NCBI GenBank assembly: GCA_019925795.1
Contig: CM034306.1
Span: 48,540,758-48,604,757 of the forward strand
Direction: 5' to 3'
Source of the DNA: Dendrobium chrysotoxum
Taxonomy: Eukaryota > Streptophyta > Magnoliopsida > Asparagales > Orchidaceae
DNA: 64,000 bases
The notes under the pieces: model-generated
What the model was told of the DNA's origin: nothing
Seen by the model: the letters and a program-made list of their open reading frames with translations, nothing else
Databases searched by the model: none
Made by a program: the position numbers and the translations under genes
In this document: positions 44,451 through 55,687 of the stretch, in pieces
Numbering within the stretch: position 1 is the first letter of the stretch
How the letters are laid out: every line of letters begins with the position of its first letter

Positions 44451-44683
44451 TTCTCTCACTCTCTCTCTCCCTCTCTCTCCCTCTCTCTCTTTCTCTCTCT
44501 CCCTCTTTCATTTTTTTAGTTCTCCATAATTCTCCCTCTTTCTCTCTCTCTTCTCTCTCTTACTCTCTCTCTCTCACTCTCTCTCTCCCCTCTCTCATTA
44601 TTCCTAATTCTCCATCATTCTTCCTCTTGCTCTATCTCACTCTCCTCTCTCTCTTGCTCTCTCTCTCCCTCTAAATCTTTCTC

Positions 44684-44720
<37 letters not shown>

Positions 44721-45530
44721 ATCTTTGTCTCCCTTTCCCTCTCTCATTATTTCTAATTCTCCATCATTCTCCCTCTTTCTCAATCTCCTTCTCTCTCTTT
44801 CTCTCTCTCCCTTTCTCTCTCCCTCTATCTCTCTCCATCTCTCATTATTTCTATTTCTCTATCATTCTCCTTCTTCCTCGATCTCCCTCTTTCTATCTCT
44901 CTCCTGCACTCTTCCTTTCCTCCCTCTCTTCCTCTCTCATTATTTCTAATTCTCCACCATTCTCCCTCTAACTCCATCTCCCTCTTTCTCACTCTCTTGT
45001 TCTCTTTCTCGCACTCTCTCTCCCTCTCATTATTTTTAATTCACCATCATTCTCCCTCTTGCCCTATCTCGCTTCCTCCCTCTCGCTCTCTCTCTCTCTC
45101 TCACTCTCTCTCATTATTTTGAATTCTCCATCATTCTCCCTTTTGCTCTCTCCCTCTTTCTGTCTCTTTCTCTCTTTCTCTCCATTTTTCTCTCTCTCTC
45201 CCCCTCTCTGTCTCTCTCTCACATTATTTTTAATTCCATATCATTCTCCCTCTCTCTGACACACACACTCATTCTCTCTCTCTCTCTTGCTCTATCTCCT
45301 CCTATCTCTCTCTCCCTCTCTCCCTTTCTCATTATTTCTAATTCTCCATCATTCTCCCTCTCTCTCTCTCCCCCCTCTCTCATTATTTTTAATTCTCCAT
45401 CATTCTCACTCTTGCTCAAATTTCCCTCTTTCTCACACACACTCTCTCTTTCTCTATATCTCTCTCGCTTTCATACTCTAACAATCTCATTTTTTCTAAT
45501 TCTACATCATTCTCCCTCTTTCTCTATTCC

Positions 45531-45561
<31 letters not shown>

Positions 45562-45612
45562 CATCTTTCTCTCGCTCTCTCATTATTTCTAATTCTTCAT
45601 CATTCTTCCTCT
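44451..45612. repeat. CT-rich minisatellite inside the telomeric array
   Basis: About 12 copies of a block beginning CATTATTTCTAATTCTCC and continuing ATCATTCTCCCTCT, separated by CT microsatellite tracts of variable length. Copies lie near 44508, 44598, 44745, 44841, 44937, 45027, 45110, 45223, 45330, 45381, 45488 and 45579. The long Ser/Leu frames here are composition artefacts. Confidence 0.92.
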
Positions 45613-46320
45613 AACATAAACTCTAGACCATAAACCCTGACCCTAAAAATCCTAAAAAAAAACCCTAAAACCATAAACCATAAACCTTAAAAACCCTAAT
45701 AAACCCTAAAACATAAACCCTAAATCCTAAAAAACCCTAAACCCTAATAAATTCCCCATACCCTAAGCCCTATAACCCTAAAAAACCTTAAACCCTAAAC
45801 CTTAAACACTAAACCCTAAGACCCTAAACCCTAAAACCCAAAAAAAAACCTAAACACTAAACCCTAAACCAAAACCCTAATCCCTAAAAACCTTAAACCC
45901 TAAACCTTAAACCCTAAATTTTAAACCCTAAGACCTTAAACCCCAAAACCCTAAAAAAATAGCCTAAACCCTAAACCCTAAGCCCTAAAAAAAACCCTAA
46001 ATCCTAATCCATAAACCCTAAAACCTTAAACCCGAAACCCTACAAAAATCCTAAACACTAAAACCCTAAAACCCTAAAACTCTAAACCCTAAACCATAAA
46101 CCCTAAGCCCTAAACCCTAAGCCCTAAACCCTAAGCCCTAAACCCTAACCCAAATCCCTAAACCCAAAACCCTAAACTCTAAACCCTAAAAACCCTAAAC
46201 CCCAAACCCTAAACCCTAAGCCCTAAAACACTAAACCCTAAATCCTAAATACCTAAAAACCCTAAACCCTAAATCCCCCTATTCCCTAAACCCTAAGAAC
46301 TTAAACCCTACAAACACTAA
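45613..46320. repeat. Degenerate telomere-type array, C-rich strand, second block
   Basis: Continues the CCCTAAA orientation after the CT-rich island, with variants such as AAGCCCTAAACCC. Ends at ACCCTACAAACACTAAAAGATGG. Confidence 0.95.
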
Positions 46321-49300
46321 AAGATGGATTTTAGGGTTTCAGGTTTAGGGTTTTTTTTTAGGGTTTTAGGGTTTAGGGTTTTAGAATTTAGGGTTAAAGG
46401 ATTAGGGTTTAAGGTTTTTTAGGGTTTAGGGTTTAGGGTTTTTTTTAGGGTTTAGGGTTTTTTGTGGTTTTTTAGGGTAGTTAGGGCTTAGGGCTTAGGG
46501 TTTTAGGGTTTATTTTGTTAAGGGTTTAGGGTTTTTTTGGGGTTTTTTAGGGTTCTTAGGGCTTAGGATTTTGGGATTTTTTTTTTGGGTTTTAAGGGTT
46601 TAGGGTTTAGGGTTTAAAGTTTTAGGGTTTAGGGTTTAGTGTTTTTTAGGGTTTTAGGGTTTAGGGTTTTTTATGGTTTAGGGTTTAGGGTTTTACGGTT
46701 AGGGTTTAGGGTTTAAGGTTTTCTTTAGGGTTTTAGGGTTTAGGGTTTTAGGGTTTTAGGGTTTAGGGTTAAGGTTTTCGGTTTTAGGTTTTAAAAGTTT
46801 TAAAATTTTAGGGGTTTAAAATTTTTTTTAGGGCTAATGGTTTTTTAGGTTTTTTAGGCTTTAGGGTTTTAGGGATTTTTTTTAAAGGGCTTTTAGGGTT
46901 TAGGGTTTAGAGCTTAGGGCTTAGGGTTTATGGTTTAAGGTTTAGGATTTTTAAGGGTTTGTTATGGTTTTTAGGGTATAGGGTTTTACGGGTTTAGGGT
47001 TTAGGGTTTAGGGGTTTTTAGAGTTTTTTAGGGTTTTTAGGGTTTAGGGTTTGGTGTTTAGAGTTTAGGGTTTAGGGTTTAGGGTTAGGGTTTAGGATTT
47101 AGGTTTAGGGTTTTAGGGTTTAGGGTTTAGTGTTTTACAGGATTTTAGGGTTTAGGGTTTTTTTAATGGTTTAGGGTTTATGGTTGTACGGTTTAGGGTT
47201 TAGGGTTTTTTCTTAGGGTTTTAGGGTTTGAGGGCTTAGGGTTTTAGGGTTTAGGGAAATGGTTTTAGGGTTTAGGATTTAACGTTTTAAAAGTTTAGGG
47301 GTTTAGGAATTTTTTTTAGGGCTAATGGTTTTTTAGGGTTTTTAGGCTTTAGGGTTTTAGGGATTTTTTTTAAAGGGCTCTAGGGTTTAGGGTTTAAGGC
47401 TTAGGGTTTACGATGTTTTAGGGTTTTTTAAGGTTTTTAGGGTATAGGGTTTTATGGGTTTAGGGTTTAGAGTTTTTAAGGTTTTAGGGTTTATGGTTTA
47501 TGTTATAGGGTATAGGGTTTTAGGGTTTTTGTTTTTAGGGTTTTTAGGGTTTAGGGTGAGGTTTTGGGTTTAGGGTTTAGGGTTTAGGGTTTTTAGGGTT
47601 TATGGTTTAGGGTTTTTTAAGGATTTAGGGTATAGGGTTTTTTTTGAGGTTTAGGGTTTAGGGTTTTTTAGGGTTTGGGAGTTTAGGGTTTAGGGTTTTA
47701 GGGTTTAGGGTTTTAGGGGTTTAGGGTTTAAGGGTTTTATTAGGGTTTAGAATTTAGGGTTTTTAGGGATTTAGCGTTTAGCATTTTAGACTTTAGGGTT
47801 TAGGTTTTTTTAAGAATTTAGGGTTTTAGGGTTTTGGGTTTTTTTTTAGGGTTTAGGGTTTAGGGTTTTAGGGTTTAGGGTTTAGGGTTTAGGGTTTAAG
47901 GTTTTAGGGTTTAGGGTTTAAGGTTTTTTAGGGTTTAGGGTTTAGTATTTAGGGTTTTTTAGGTTTTTAGGGTTTAGGGTTAGGGTTATAGGGTTCATGA
48001 TTTAGAGTTTAGGGTTTTAGGGTTTAGGGTTTAGTGTTTTTAAGGGTTTAAGGGATTTAGGGTTTAAGGTTTTTTTTAGGGACTTAGGGTTTTTAGGGTT
48101 TAGGATTTAGGGTTTAGAGTTTTTGGGTTTAGGGTTTTAGGGTTTTAGGGTTTAGGGTTTAGGGTTTTAGGGTTATAGGGTTTAGGGTTTGGGGTTTAGG
48201 GTTTTATGGTTTAGGATTTAGGGTTTAGGTTTTATGGTTAGGGTTTAGTGTTTAAGGTTTAGGCTTTAGGGTTTAGTATTTTTTAGGGTTTTAGGGTTTT
48301 AAGATTTAGGGTTTTTTTACAGTTTAGGGTTTAGGTTTTTTAGGGTATAGGGTTTAGGGTTTATAGTTTAGGTTTAAGGTTTTAGGGTTTTTTTTAAGGG
48401 TTTAGGGTTTAGGGTATTTTGTGGTTTTTTAGGGTAGTTAGGGCTAATGGTTTAGGGTTTTAGGGTTTTTTTTTTGTTAAGGTTTAGGATTTTTTGGGAT
48501 TTTTTAAGGTTGTCAGGGTTTAGGGTTTAGGGTTTTGGGGTTTTTTATTGGGTTTTAAGGGTTTAGGGTTTAGGGTTTGTTGTTTAGAGTTTAGGATTTA
48601 GGGTTATGGTTAGGGTTTAGGGTTTAGGGTTTATGGTTTAGGGTTTAAGCTTTTAGGGTTTAGGGTTTAGTGTTTTTAGGGGTTTTAGGGTTTAGGGTGT
48701 TTTTTTATGGTTTAGGGTTTAGGGTTTTACTTTTAGGGTTTAGGCTTTAAGGTTTTTTTTAGGGTTTTAGGGTTTAGGGTTTAGGGTTAAGGTTTTAGGT
48801 TTTAAGGTTTTAAAAGTATAGGGTTTAGGATTTTTTTAGGGCTAATGGTTTTTTAGGTTTTTTAGGATTTAGGGTTTTAGGGATTTTTGTTAAAGGGCTT
48901 TTAGGGTTTTTGGGTTTAGGGCTTAGGGCTTAGGTTTTATGGTTTAAGGTTTAGGATGCTTAAGGGTTTGCTAGGGTTTTTTAGGGTATAGGGTTTTAAG
49001 GGTTAGGGTTTAGGGTTTTTAGGGTAATTTAGGGTTTTTTAGGGTTAAGGGTTGGGTGTTTAGAGTTCTAGGGTTTAGGGTTAGGGTTAGGGTTTAGGAT
49101 TTAGGGTTTAGGGTTTTAGGGTTTAGGGTTTAGTGTTTTTCAGGATTTTAGGGTTTAGGGTTTTTTTAACGGTTTAGGGTTAAGGGTTTGTACGGTTTAG
49201 GGTTTAGGGTTTAGGGTTTTTTTAGAGTTTTAGGGTTAGAGGGTTTAAGGTTTTAGGGTTTTAGGGGTTTAGGGTTTGTTGTTTTAGAGTTTAGGGTTTA

Positions 49301-52300
49301 GGGTTAGGGTTTAGGGTTTAGGATTTAGGGCTAAGGGTTTAAAGTTTTAGGGTTTAGGGTTTAGTGTTTTTTAGGGTTTTAGGGTTTAGGGTTTTTTTAT
49401 GGTTTAGGGTTTAGGGTTTTACGGTTAGGGTTTAGGGTTTTAAGGTTTTTCTTTTAGGGTTTTTAGGGTTTAGGGTTCAGGGGTTAGGGTTTTGGGTTCA
49501 AGGTTTTCGGTTTTAGGTTTTAAGGTTTTAAAAGTTTAGGGTTTAGATTTTTTTTTCTAGGGCTAATGGTTTTTTATGTTTTTTAGGCTTTAGGGTTTTA
49601 GGGATTGTTTTAGAACGGCTTTTCTGGGTTTAGGGTTTTAGGGCTTAGGGCTTAGGGTTTATGGTTTAAGGTTTAGGTTGTTTAAAGGGTTTGTACTAGT
49701 TTTTAGGGTATAGGGTTATAAGGGTTTAGGGGTTAGGGTTTAGGATTGTTTTAGGGTTTTTAGGGTTTAGGGTTTGGTGTTTAGAGTTTAGGGTTTAGGG
49801 TTTAGGGTTAGGGTTTAGGATTTAGAGTTTAGGGTTTAGGGTTTAGGGTCTAGGGTTTAGTGTTTTTCAGGATTTTAGGGTTTAGGGTTTTTTTATGGTA
49901 TTAGGGTTTATGGTTGTACGGTTTAAGGGTTTAGGTTTTTTTTAGGGTTTTAGGGTTTAGGGTTTAGGGTTTTAGGGTTTTAGAGTTTAGAGTAATGGTT
50001 TTAGTGTTTAGGGTTTAAGGTTTTTAAAGTTTAGGGTTTAGGATTTTTTTTTAGGGCTAATGGTTTTTTAGGGTTTTTAGGCTTTAGGGTTTTTAAGGAT
50101 TTTTTTTTAAAGGGCTTTTAGGGTTTAGGGTTTAAGGCATAGGGTTTACGATGTTTTAGGGTTTTTAAGGTTTTTTTAGGGTATAGGGTTTTAAGGGTTT
50201 AGGGTTTAGAGTTTTTTAGGGATTTTAGGGTTTATGGTTTATGGTTAAGGCTATAGGGTTTTAGGGTTTTTGTTTTTAGGGTTTTTTATGGTTTAGGGTT
50301 GGGTTTTTGGGTTTAGGGTTTAGGTTTAGGGTTTTAGGGTTTAGGTTTTAGGGTTGTTGTTTTTTTAGGGATTTAGGGTATAGGGTTTTTTTGAGGTTTA
50401 GGGTTTAGGGTTTTTAGGGTTTTGGAGTTTAGGGTTTAGGGTTTTTTTGAGGGTTTTAAGATTTAGTGTTATAGGGTTTAGGGTTTTAGGGTTTTAGGGT
50501 TTAGGGTTTAAGGGTTTTTTTAGGGTTTAGAATTTAGGGTTTTTAGGGATTTAGGGTTTAGCATTTTTGAGTTTAGGGTTTAGGTTTTTTAAGAATTTAG
50601 GGTTTTGGGTTTAGGGTTTAGGGTTTAGGGTTTAGGGTTTTAGGGCTTAGGGGTTTAAGGCTTTTTAGGGGTTAGGGTTTATATTTAGGGTTTTTTAGGG
50701 TTTTAGGGTTTAGGGTTAGGGTTTTTAGGGTTCAAGATTTAGGTTTAGGGTTTTAGGGTTTAGGGTTTTAGTGGTTTTTAAGGGTTTTAAGGGATTTAGG
50801 GTTTAAGGTTTTTTTAGGGTTTTTAGGGTTTAAGGCTTTTTAGGGTTTAGGATTTAGGGTTTAGTGTTTTTGGGTTTAGGGTTTTAGGGTTTTAGGGTTT
50901 AGGGTGTAGGGTTTTAGGGTTGTAGGGTTTAGGGTTTAGGGTTTAGGGTTTTAGGGTTTAGGATTTATGGTTTAGGTTTTATGGTTAGGGTTTTAGTGTT
51001 TAGGGTTTAGGGTTTAGGGTTTAGTGTTTTTTTAGGGTTTTAGGGTTGTAAGGTTTAGGGTTTTTTTATAGTTTAGGGTTTTAGGTTTTTTAGGGTATAG
51101 GGTTTAGGGTTTAAGGTTTAGGTTTTAAGGTTTAGGGTTTTTTTTTAGGGTTTAGGGTTTAGGGTATTTTGTGGTTTTTTAGGGTAGTTAGGGCTAATGG
51201 TTTAGGGTTTTAGGATATTTTTTTGTTAAGGGTTTAGGGTTTTTTTTGAGGGGTTTTTTAGGGTTGTCAGGGTTTAGGGTTTAGGGTTTGGGTTTTTTTT
51301 GGGTTTTAAGGGGTTTAGGGTTTGTGTTTAGAGTTTAGGATTTAGGGTTTATGGTTAGGGTTTAGGGTTTAGGGTTTATGGTTTAGGGTTTAGGGTTTTA
51401 GGGTTTAGGGTTTAGGGTTTATGGTTAGGGTTTAGGGTTTTAGGGTTTAGGGTTTAGTTTTTTTTAGGGTTTTAGGGTTTAGGGTTCTTTTATGGTTTAG
51501 GGTATAGGGTTTTACTTTTAGGGTTTAGGCTTTAAGGTTTTTTTTAGGGTTTTCGGGTTTAGGGTTAAGGTTTTAAGTTTTAGGTTTTAAGGTTTTAAAA
51601 GTTTAGGGTTTAGGATTTTTTTTAGGGCTAATGGTTTTTTAGGTTTTTTAGGATTTAAGGTTTTAGGAATTTTTTTTAAAGGGCTTTTAGGGTTTAGGGT
51701 TTAAGGCTTAGGGCTTAGAGTTTATGGCTTAAGGTTTAGGATGTTTAAGGGTTTGCTAGGGTTTTTAGGGTATTTTAGGGTTTTTAGGGTTTAGGGTTTG
51801 GTGTCTAGAGTTTAGGGTTTAGGGTTTAGGGTTAGGGTTTGGGATTTAGGGTTTAGGGTTTAGGGTTTTAAGGTTTAGGGTTTAGTATTTTTTAGGATTT
51901 TAGGGTTAGGGTTTTTTTATGGTTTAGGGTTTAGGGTTGTACGGTTTAGGGTTTAGGGTTTAGGGTTTTTTTAGGGTTTTAGGGTTTGAGGGTTTAAGGT
52001 TTTAGGGTTTTAGGGTTTAGGGTTAAGGTTTTAGGGTGTAGGGTTTAAGGTTTTAAAAGTTTAGCGTTTAGGATTTTTTTTAGGGCTAATGGTTTTTTAG
52101 GGTTTTTAGGCTTTAGGGTTTTTTTAGGGTTTAGGGTTTTAGGGTTTAGTGTTTAGTGTTTTAGGTTTTTTTTTAAGGTTTTTAGGGTTTAGGGTTTAGG
52201 GTTTAGGGTTTAGGGTTTAGGTTTTAGGGTTTAGGATTAGGGTTTAGGGTTTAGGTATGTGGGCTTAAGGTTTTAGGGTTTAGGGTTTAGTGTTTTTTAG

Positions 52301-52721
52301 GGTTTTAGGGGTTTACGGTTTAAGGTTTTTTTAGGGTTTAGGGTTTAGGGTTTTGGGTTTTTTAGGGTTTGGGGTTTAGGGTTTAGGGTTTAGGGTTTAG
52401 GATTTTAGGGTTTAGGGTTTAGGGGTTTTTAGGGTTTTTACGGTTTTAAGGTTTGGGGTTTTCTTAGGGTTTAGGTTTTAGTGTTTAGGGTTTTTATGTT
52501 TTTGGGTTTAGGGTTTAGGGTTTAGGGTTTTAGGGTTTAGGTTTTAGGGATTAAGGTTTAAGGTTTTTAGAGTTTAGGGTTTTGGGTTTAGGGTTTTTTG
52601 TGGTTTTTATGGTAGTTAGGGTTTAGGGTTTTAGGGTTTTTTTTAAAATATTTTTAGGGTTTACGGTTTAAGGTTTTTGGTTTAGGGTTTAGAGTTTAGG
52701 GTTTAGGATTTAGGGTTAGGG
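46321..52721. repeat. Degenerate telomere-type array, G-rich (TTTAGGG) strand, with higher-order repeats
   Basis: The orientation switches at about 46321-46332 (AAGATGGATTTTAGGG). Units are TTTAGGG, TTTTAGGG and many variants. The rare word GGGCTAATGG recurs at 46831, 47319, 48441, 48839, 49560, 50054, 51191, 51625 and 52083. Corresponding members are 2729, 2735, 2750 and 2786 bp apart, showing two copies of a repeat of about 2.75 kb. No coding potential. Confidence 0.95.
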
Positions 52722-53791
52722 TTTTTTTTTTTGTTTAAAACCCGCTGTGGGACCTATGTGTTAAATATGAAAAAGAGATTACAAGATGTCCTTAAAGGAC
52801 TTTTAGCTCTCTATTGCTCAAACGAGCTACAAATAAAAAAAAAAGAAAACCTAAGAGTCAAAAGTCCTAAACTAACCAAGTACAAAGCACCTAGAAAAAT
52901 CTATAATCAAATAAAGAAGAGCCCAAGGAAAAAAAACCATGGGACAAAAACCACAACAGTAGAAAACAACAGCTCCAAAGAAACCACCAAAGTTCCAATA
53001 ACAACCACTTAAGAGCCTCACAAAGACATACAGAAAACATCTCTAAGCAAGGGCAAGAGAACAATCAAGGAACAAAAACTGCAAAGAAGCCAATCACCCA
53101 AGAACTTGCAAAAGAAGAACTAAACCAAAGACAATATAAAATAACAAGAAGAACAGCAAAGATAGAGAAACCTTGGCTCAGGAAAGTGTAGTATCAATAA
53201 AAAACATTTATGGAAGGAAATCTCTATCTAAGACTCATATGAAATTGCAAAGTAACCAGCCAAAACTAAAGCAACCCCCAAATCATCCAACAAGACCACA
53301 ACCAACCAGTAATGGCTCAACCACACTCCAGCCGAAAATAACCAAAGCACCACCAATAAACTAATAAGGCACCAGATAAAGCCGACCACCAAAAAGAACA
53401 ACACAAAGAAAAACCATAACACACAAACAACTCCAAGATAGACACAACCGAGCCACAACGGAACCCCTCACAGACCGAACCTAGCACCAAAATACGACCA
53501 ATAATAGCTAGATAACAAAGCAACAACATAGTGAAATGGAGAAGAGACCTTCCATAAAAAGATTTTACGTAAACTACATCATTGCCAAGAAGCTACAAAA
53601 TAATATCATCTAATAATACAGATAATAAGTCACTAAACCAACCATCACTAAAATAATTAAGCACATAAGAAAGGCAAGCCAGCAAGCCCTGATGGAATAA
53701 AAGAAGATGCTCCAAACCACATACCAACAGTAGGACCAAACAGTATAGAACACCCACAACATCTCCATATAGATAAAGCCAACAAAACCAC
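52722..53791 (-). mobile_element. Probable LINE 3' UTR with poly(A), abutting telomeric repeat
   Basis: On the minus strand this 1-kb piece is rich in G and T, with text such as GTGGTGCTTTGGTTATTTTC, as is common for plant L1 3' ends, and it finishes CAGCGGGTTTTAAAC followed by an 11-bp A run (52732-52722), then CCCTAACCC of the array. No RT motif is present, so the assignment rests on the poly(A) and composition. Its 5' side is cut by the Sirevirus LTR at 53792. Confidence 0.55.
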
Positions 53792-54905
53792 TATTGGAAA
53801 TCTGGATTCAAAAGGTATAGTTTTTATGATGACAAACATGTTTGTATTCTGTTTTGCTTGGCTAATCCTTTTCAGGTATGAAAGATAAAAAGCAACTTAA
53901 GCCAACTCAAGAACGGGTCTGAGTGTGTCTAAATGTAATATTTTTCCTTTCTTGAGTCAAACATATTGTAACTGATCTCCTAGCTAAATAACCTTGCACA
54001 CACACATTCAGGGGGAGAGTTTAGTGAATTAGAGTTTCTGTTCAATTTTTGTTCTGATCGTCCTGGATGATATCCACATCATCCTGGACGATCCAGTGAA
54101 AATAGAAACCCTAATTAGGGCGATCAAGTTAAGTCTATCTGATTAAGCATATCGTCCTAGATGATCCATTGATCGTACGGGATGATAGGCTAAAATAAAA
54201 AATTCTCAACCGCCAGATTAAGTTAGGCAAGTTTTATTTTTAGAGATTTGATCTGATCATCCCGGACGATACGAGTATCATCCTCGATGATGCATTACAA
54301 TCATGCCTAAATTAGTCTAGTGAATAAGGAAAGTAATTAAGGTCTAATTGATTCGATCGTATCATCCCAGATTATCGCAGGATCGTACGGAATGATGTAT
54401 TAGAAATCTTGACCGTCTAGTGCCTTTCACCTGTATGTCCAGATCTGTGTGCAAGACGATAATCCCTATTTTGAACTAATCATACGGGACGATTCCCATA
54501 TCGTCCCGGACAATATAGCGATACCCATATCGTCCCGGACGATACCTATATCGTCCCGGACGATCAACTCATTTTGAAATCATCCTGCATGTTTCACCTG
54601 TACGTCCAGAACGGTGCTCAGGACAATTTTGGCACTTTTTGAACAAATCATACAGGACGATAGGCATATCGTTCTGGACGTTCAAGTCATTTTAATATCA
54701 TCCAACACAAGTTCCTTTGGATGACCAGAGCGATCTTCTAGATAAAAATCCTGATTTACACTAATCATCTCGGACGATCGTAGAATCATATGAGATGATA
54801 TGAACAACTTTTTTCTACTAATCGTCCACAAGAGCCAGATCGTCCAGGATGAAATAGGTGGTTTTGGCCGATTAGTTGAGATTTAGGGCAAATTTTGAGC
54901 CCTCC

Positions 54906-54913
54906 TATAAAAG
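54906..54913 (+). promoter_or_regulatory. TATA box of the LTR
   Basis: TATAAAAG in CCTCCTATAAAAGATATTT, about 55 bp after the last palindrome-like word. Followed by GAGAGAGAGG-rich leader. The 61466 LTR has TTTAAAAG at the same place. Confidence 0.6.
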
Positions 54914-55130
54914 ATATTTTTCTTCCAAAAAGAAAAATCTTTTGCCAATTTTCTTTCCAAAGAAATCTTTAGAGAGAGAGGTTAGGAGAGAGAGAGGATC
55001 TTTTGAGGGAGAGTTTGTGAGGGATTCACAAAGGTTGCTCCAAGCACAGATCAGAGTCATCTTCTCCGTTCGTTGTCTCTCATCTTGTTGGTGTTTTCTG
55101 TGGCAGGATCGTTTGCAAGAAGATCCGAGT

Positions 55131-55260
55131 TCTCTGCCCGCTTCAGGAGGAAGCGAAAGGAGTTTAGGTTCTTTGCCTTCTTCAGCAAGAAGCGAAATGA
55201 GTCCGGGTTCTCTGCCCACTTCAGGAGGAAGCAAAAGGAGTTCAGGTTCTCTGCCTCAAC
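55131..55260 (+). repeat. LTR minisatellite, about 39-bp unit
   Basis: About 3.5 units starting GTTCTCTGCCCGCTTCAGGA and ending with GAAGCRAAAGGAGT. The 61466 LTR has about 2.5 units at 62661-62760. Confidence 0.88.
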
Positions 55261-55634
55261 GGGTTGGTGGAAAAGAGTTTTATACAGGCTTCTCCGCCTC
55301 ACTGTGGGACCAGAAGGAGAGTCACTTTTGTGTTAGTGCACTACCCAGAGGGGAGGCTCATGGGAGTGGAAATAAGTTAAGTTGACCGAACCACTATAAA
55401 ATTTGGTATATTCTTTCTGATTATTTTCTGCACTTTAATTTTTTGTTATTATCTGCTTGGGTGAAATCTGTGGTTGATCTTTTCGTTTATGTGTTAACTT
55501 ATTTCCGCTGTAAATTATCGAAAAGATTTTTCCTGTTGCACACAAATTTTTTAAATAACCAATTCATGCCCCCCCCTCTTTGTTAGCCTCAGGACTAGTT
55601 CATCAGGGCTTAACATCCCTATCAAACATTCAAG

Positions 55635-55645
55635 TGGTATCAAAG
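55635..55645 (+). other. Primer-binding site, initiator-Met type
   Basis: TGGTATCAAAG, one mismatch from TGGTATCAGAG, two bases after the LTR end. Confidence 0.88.
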
Positions 55646-55687
55646 TGGGATTCAAAAATTAAGTTTAAAAACTTTTGAATTTGATCC

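Larger units (their letters stand above)
53792..55632 (+). mobile_element. Sirevirus 5' LTR, older copy
   Basis: Starts near TATTGGAAATCTGG (TG changed to TA) and ends CATTCA at 55632, before the primer site. Same block order as the 61466 LTR: ATGATGACAAACATG, CACACACATTCAGGGGGAG, palindromes at about 54060-54850 (many with CG decayed to CA or TG), a TATA box, a purine-rich leader and a minisatellite. The 54876-55385 frame is a by-product of the minisatellite. Confidence 0.9.

Noticed and set aside
44725..45633. Several Ser/Leu- or Arg/Glu-rich proteins
   Set aside because: Open frames are a consequence of CT microsatellites lacking stop codons.
42550..52721. A functional chromosome end (telomere)
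   Set aside because: Both strand orientations occur, units are highly degenerate, higher-order repeats are present, and transposable elements flank both sides.
42550..52721. Telomere-telomere fusion site
   Set aside because: Fusion would read TTTAGGG then CCCTAAA; here the order is reversed.
53228..53529. Hydrophobic minus-strand ORFs resembling a membrane protein
   Set aside because: GT-rich LINE 3' UTR composition yields Val/Leu/Trp/Gly-rich translations; two overlapping frames look alike.
54876..55385. 169-aa protein-coding gene
   Set aside because: It lies in an LTR, is driven by a minisatellite, and is not kept in the 61466 copy.
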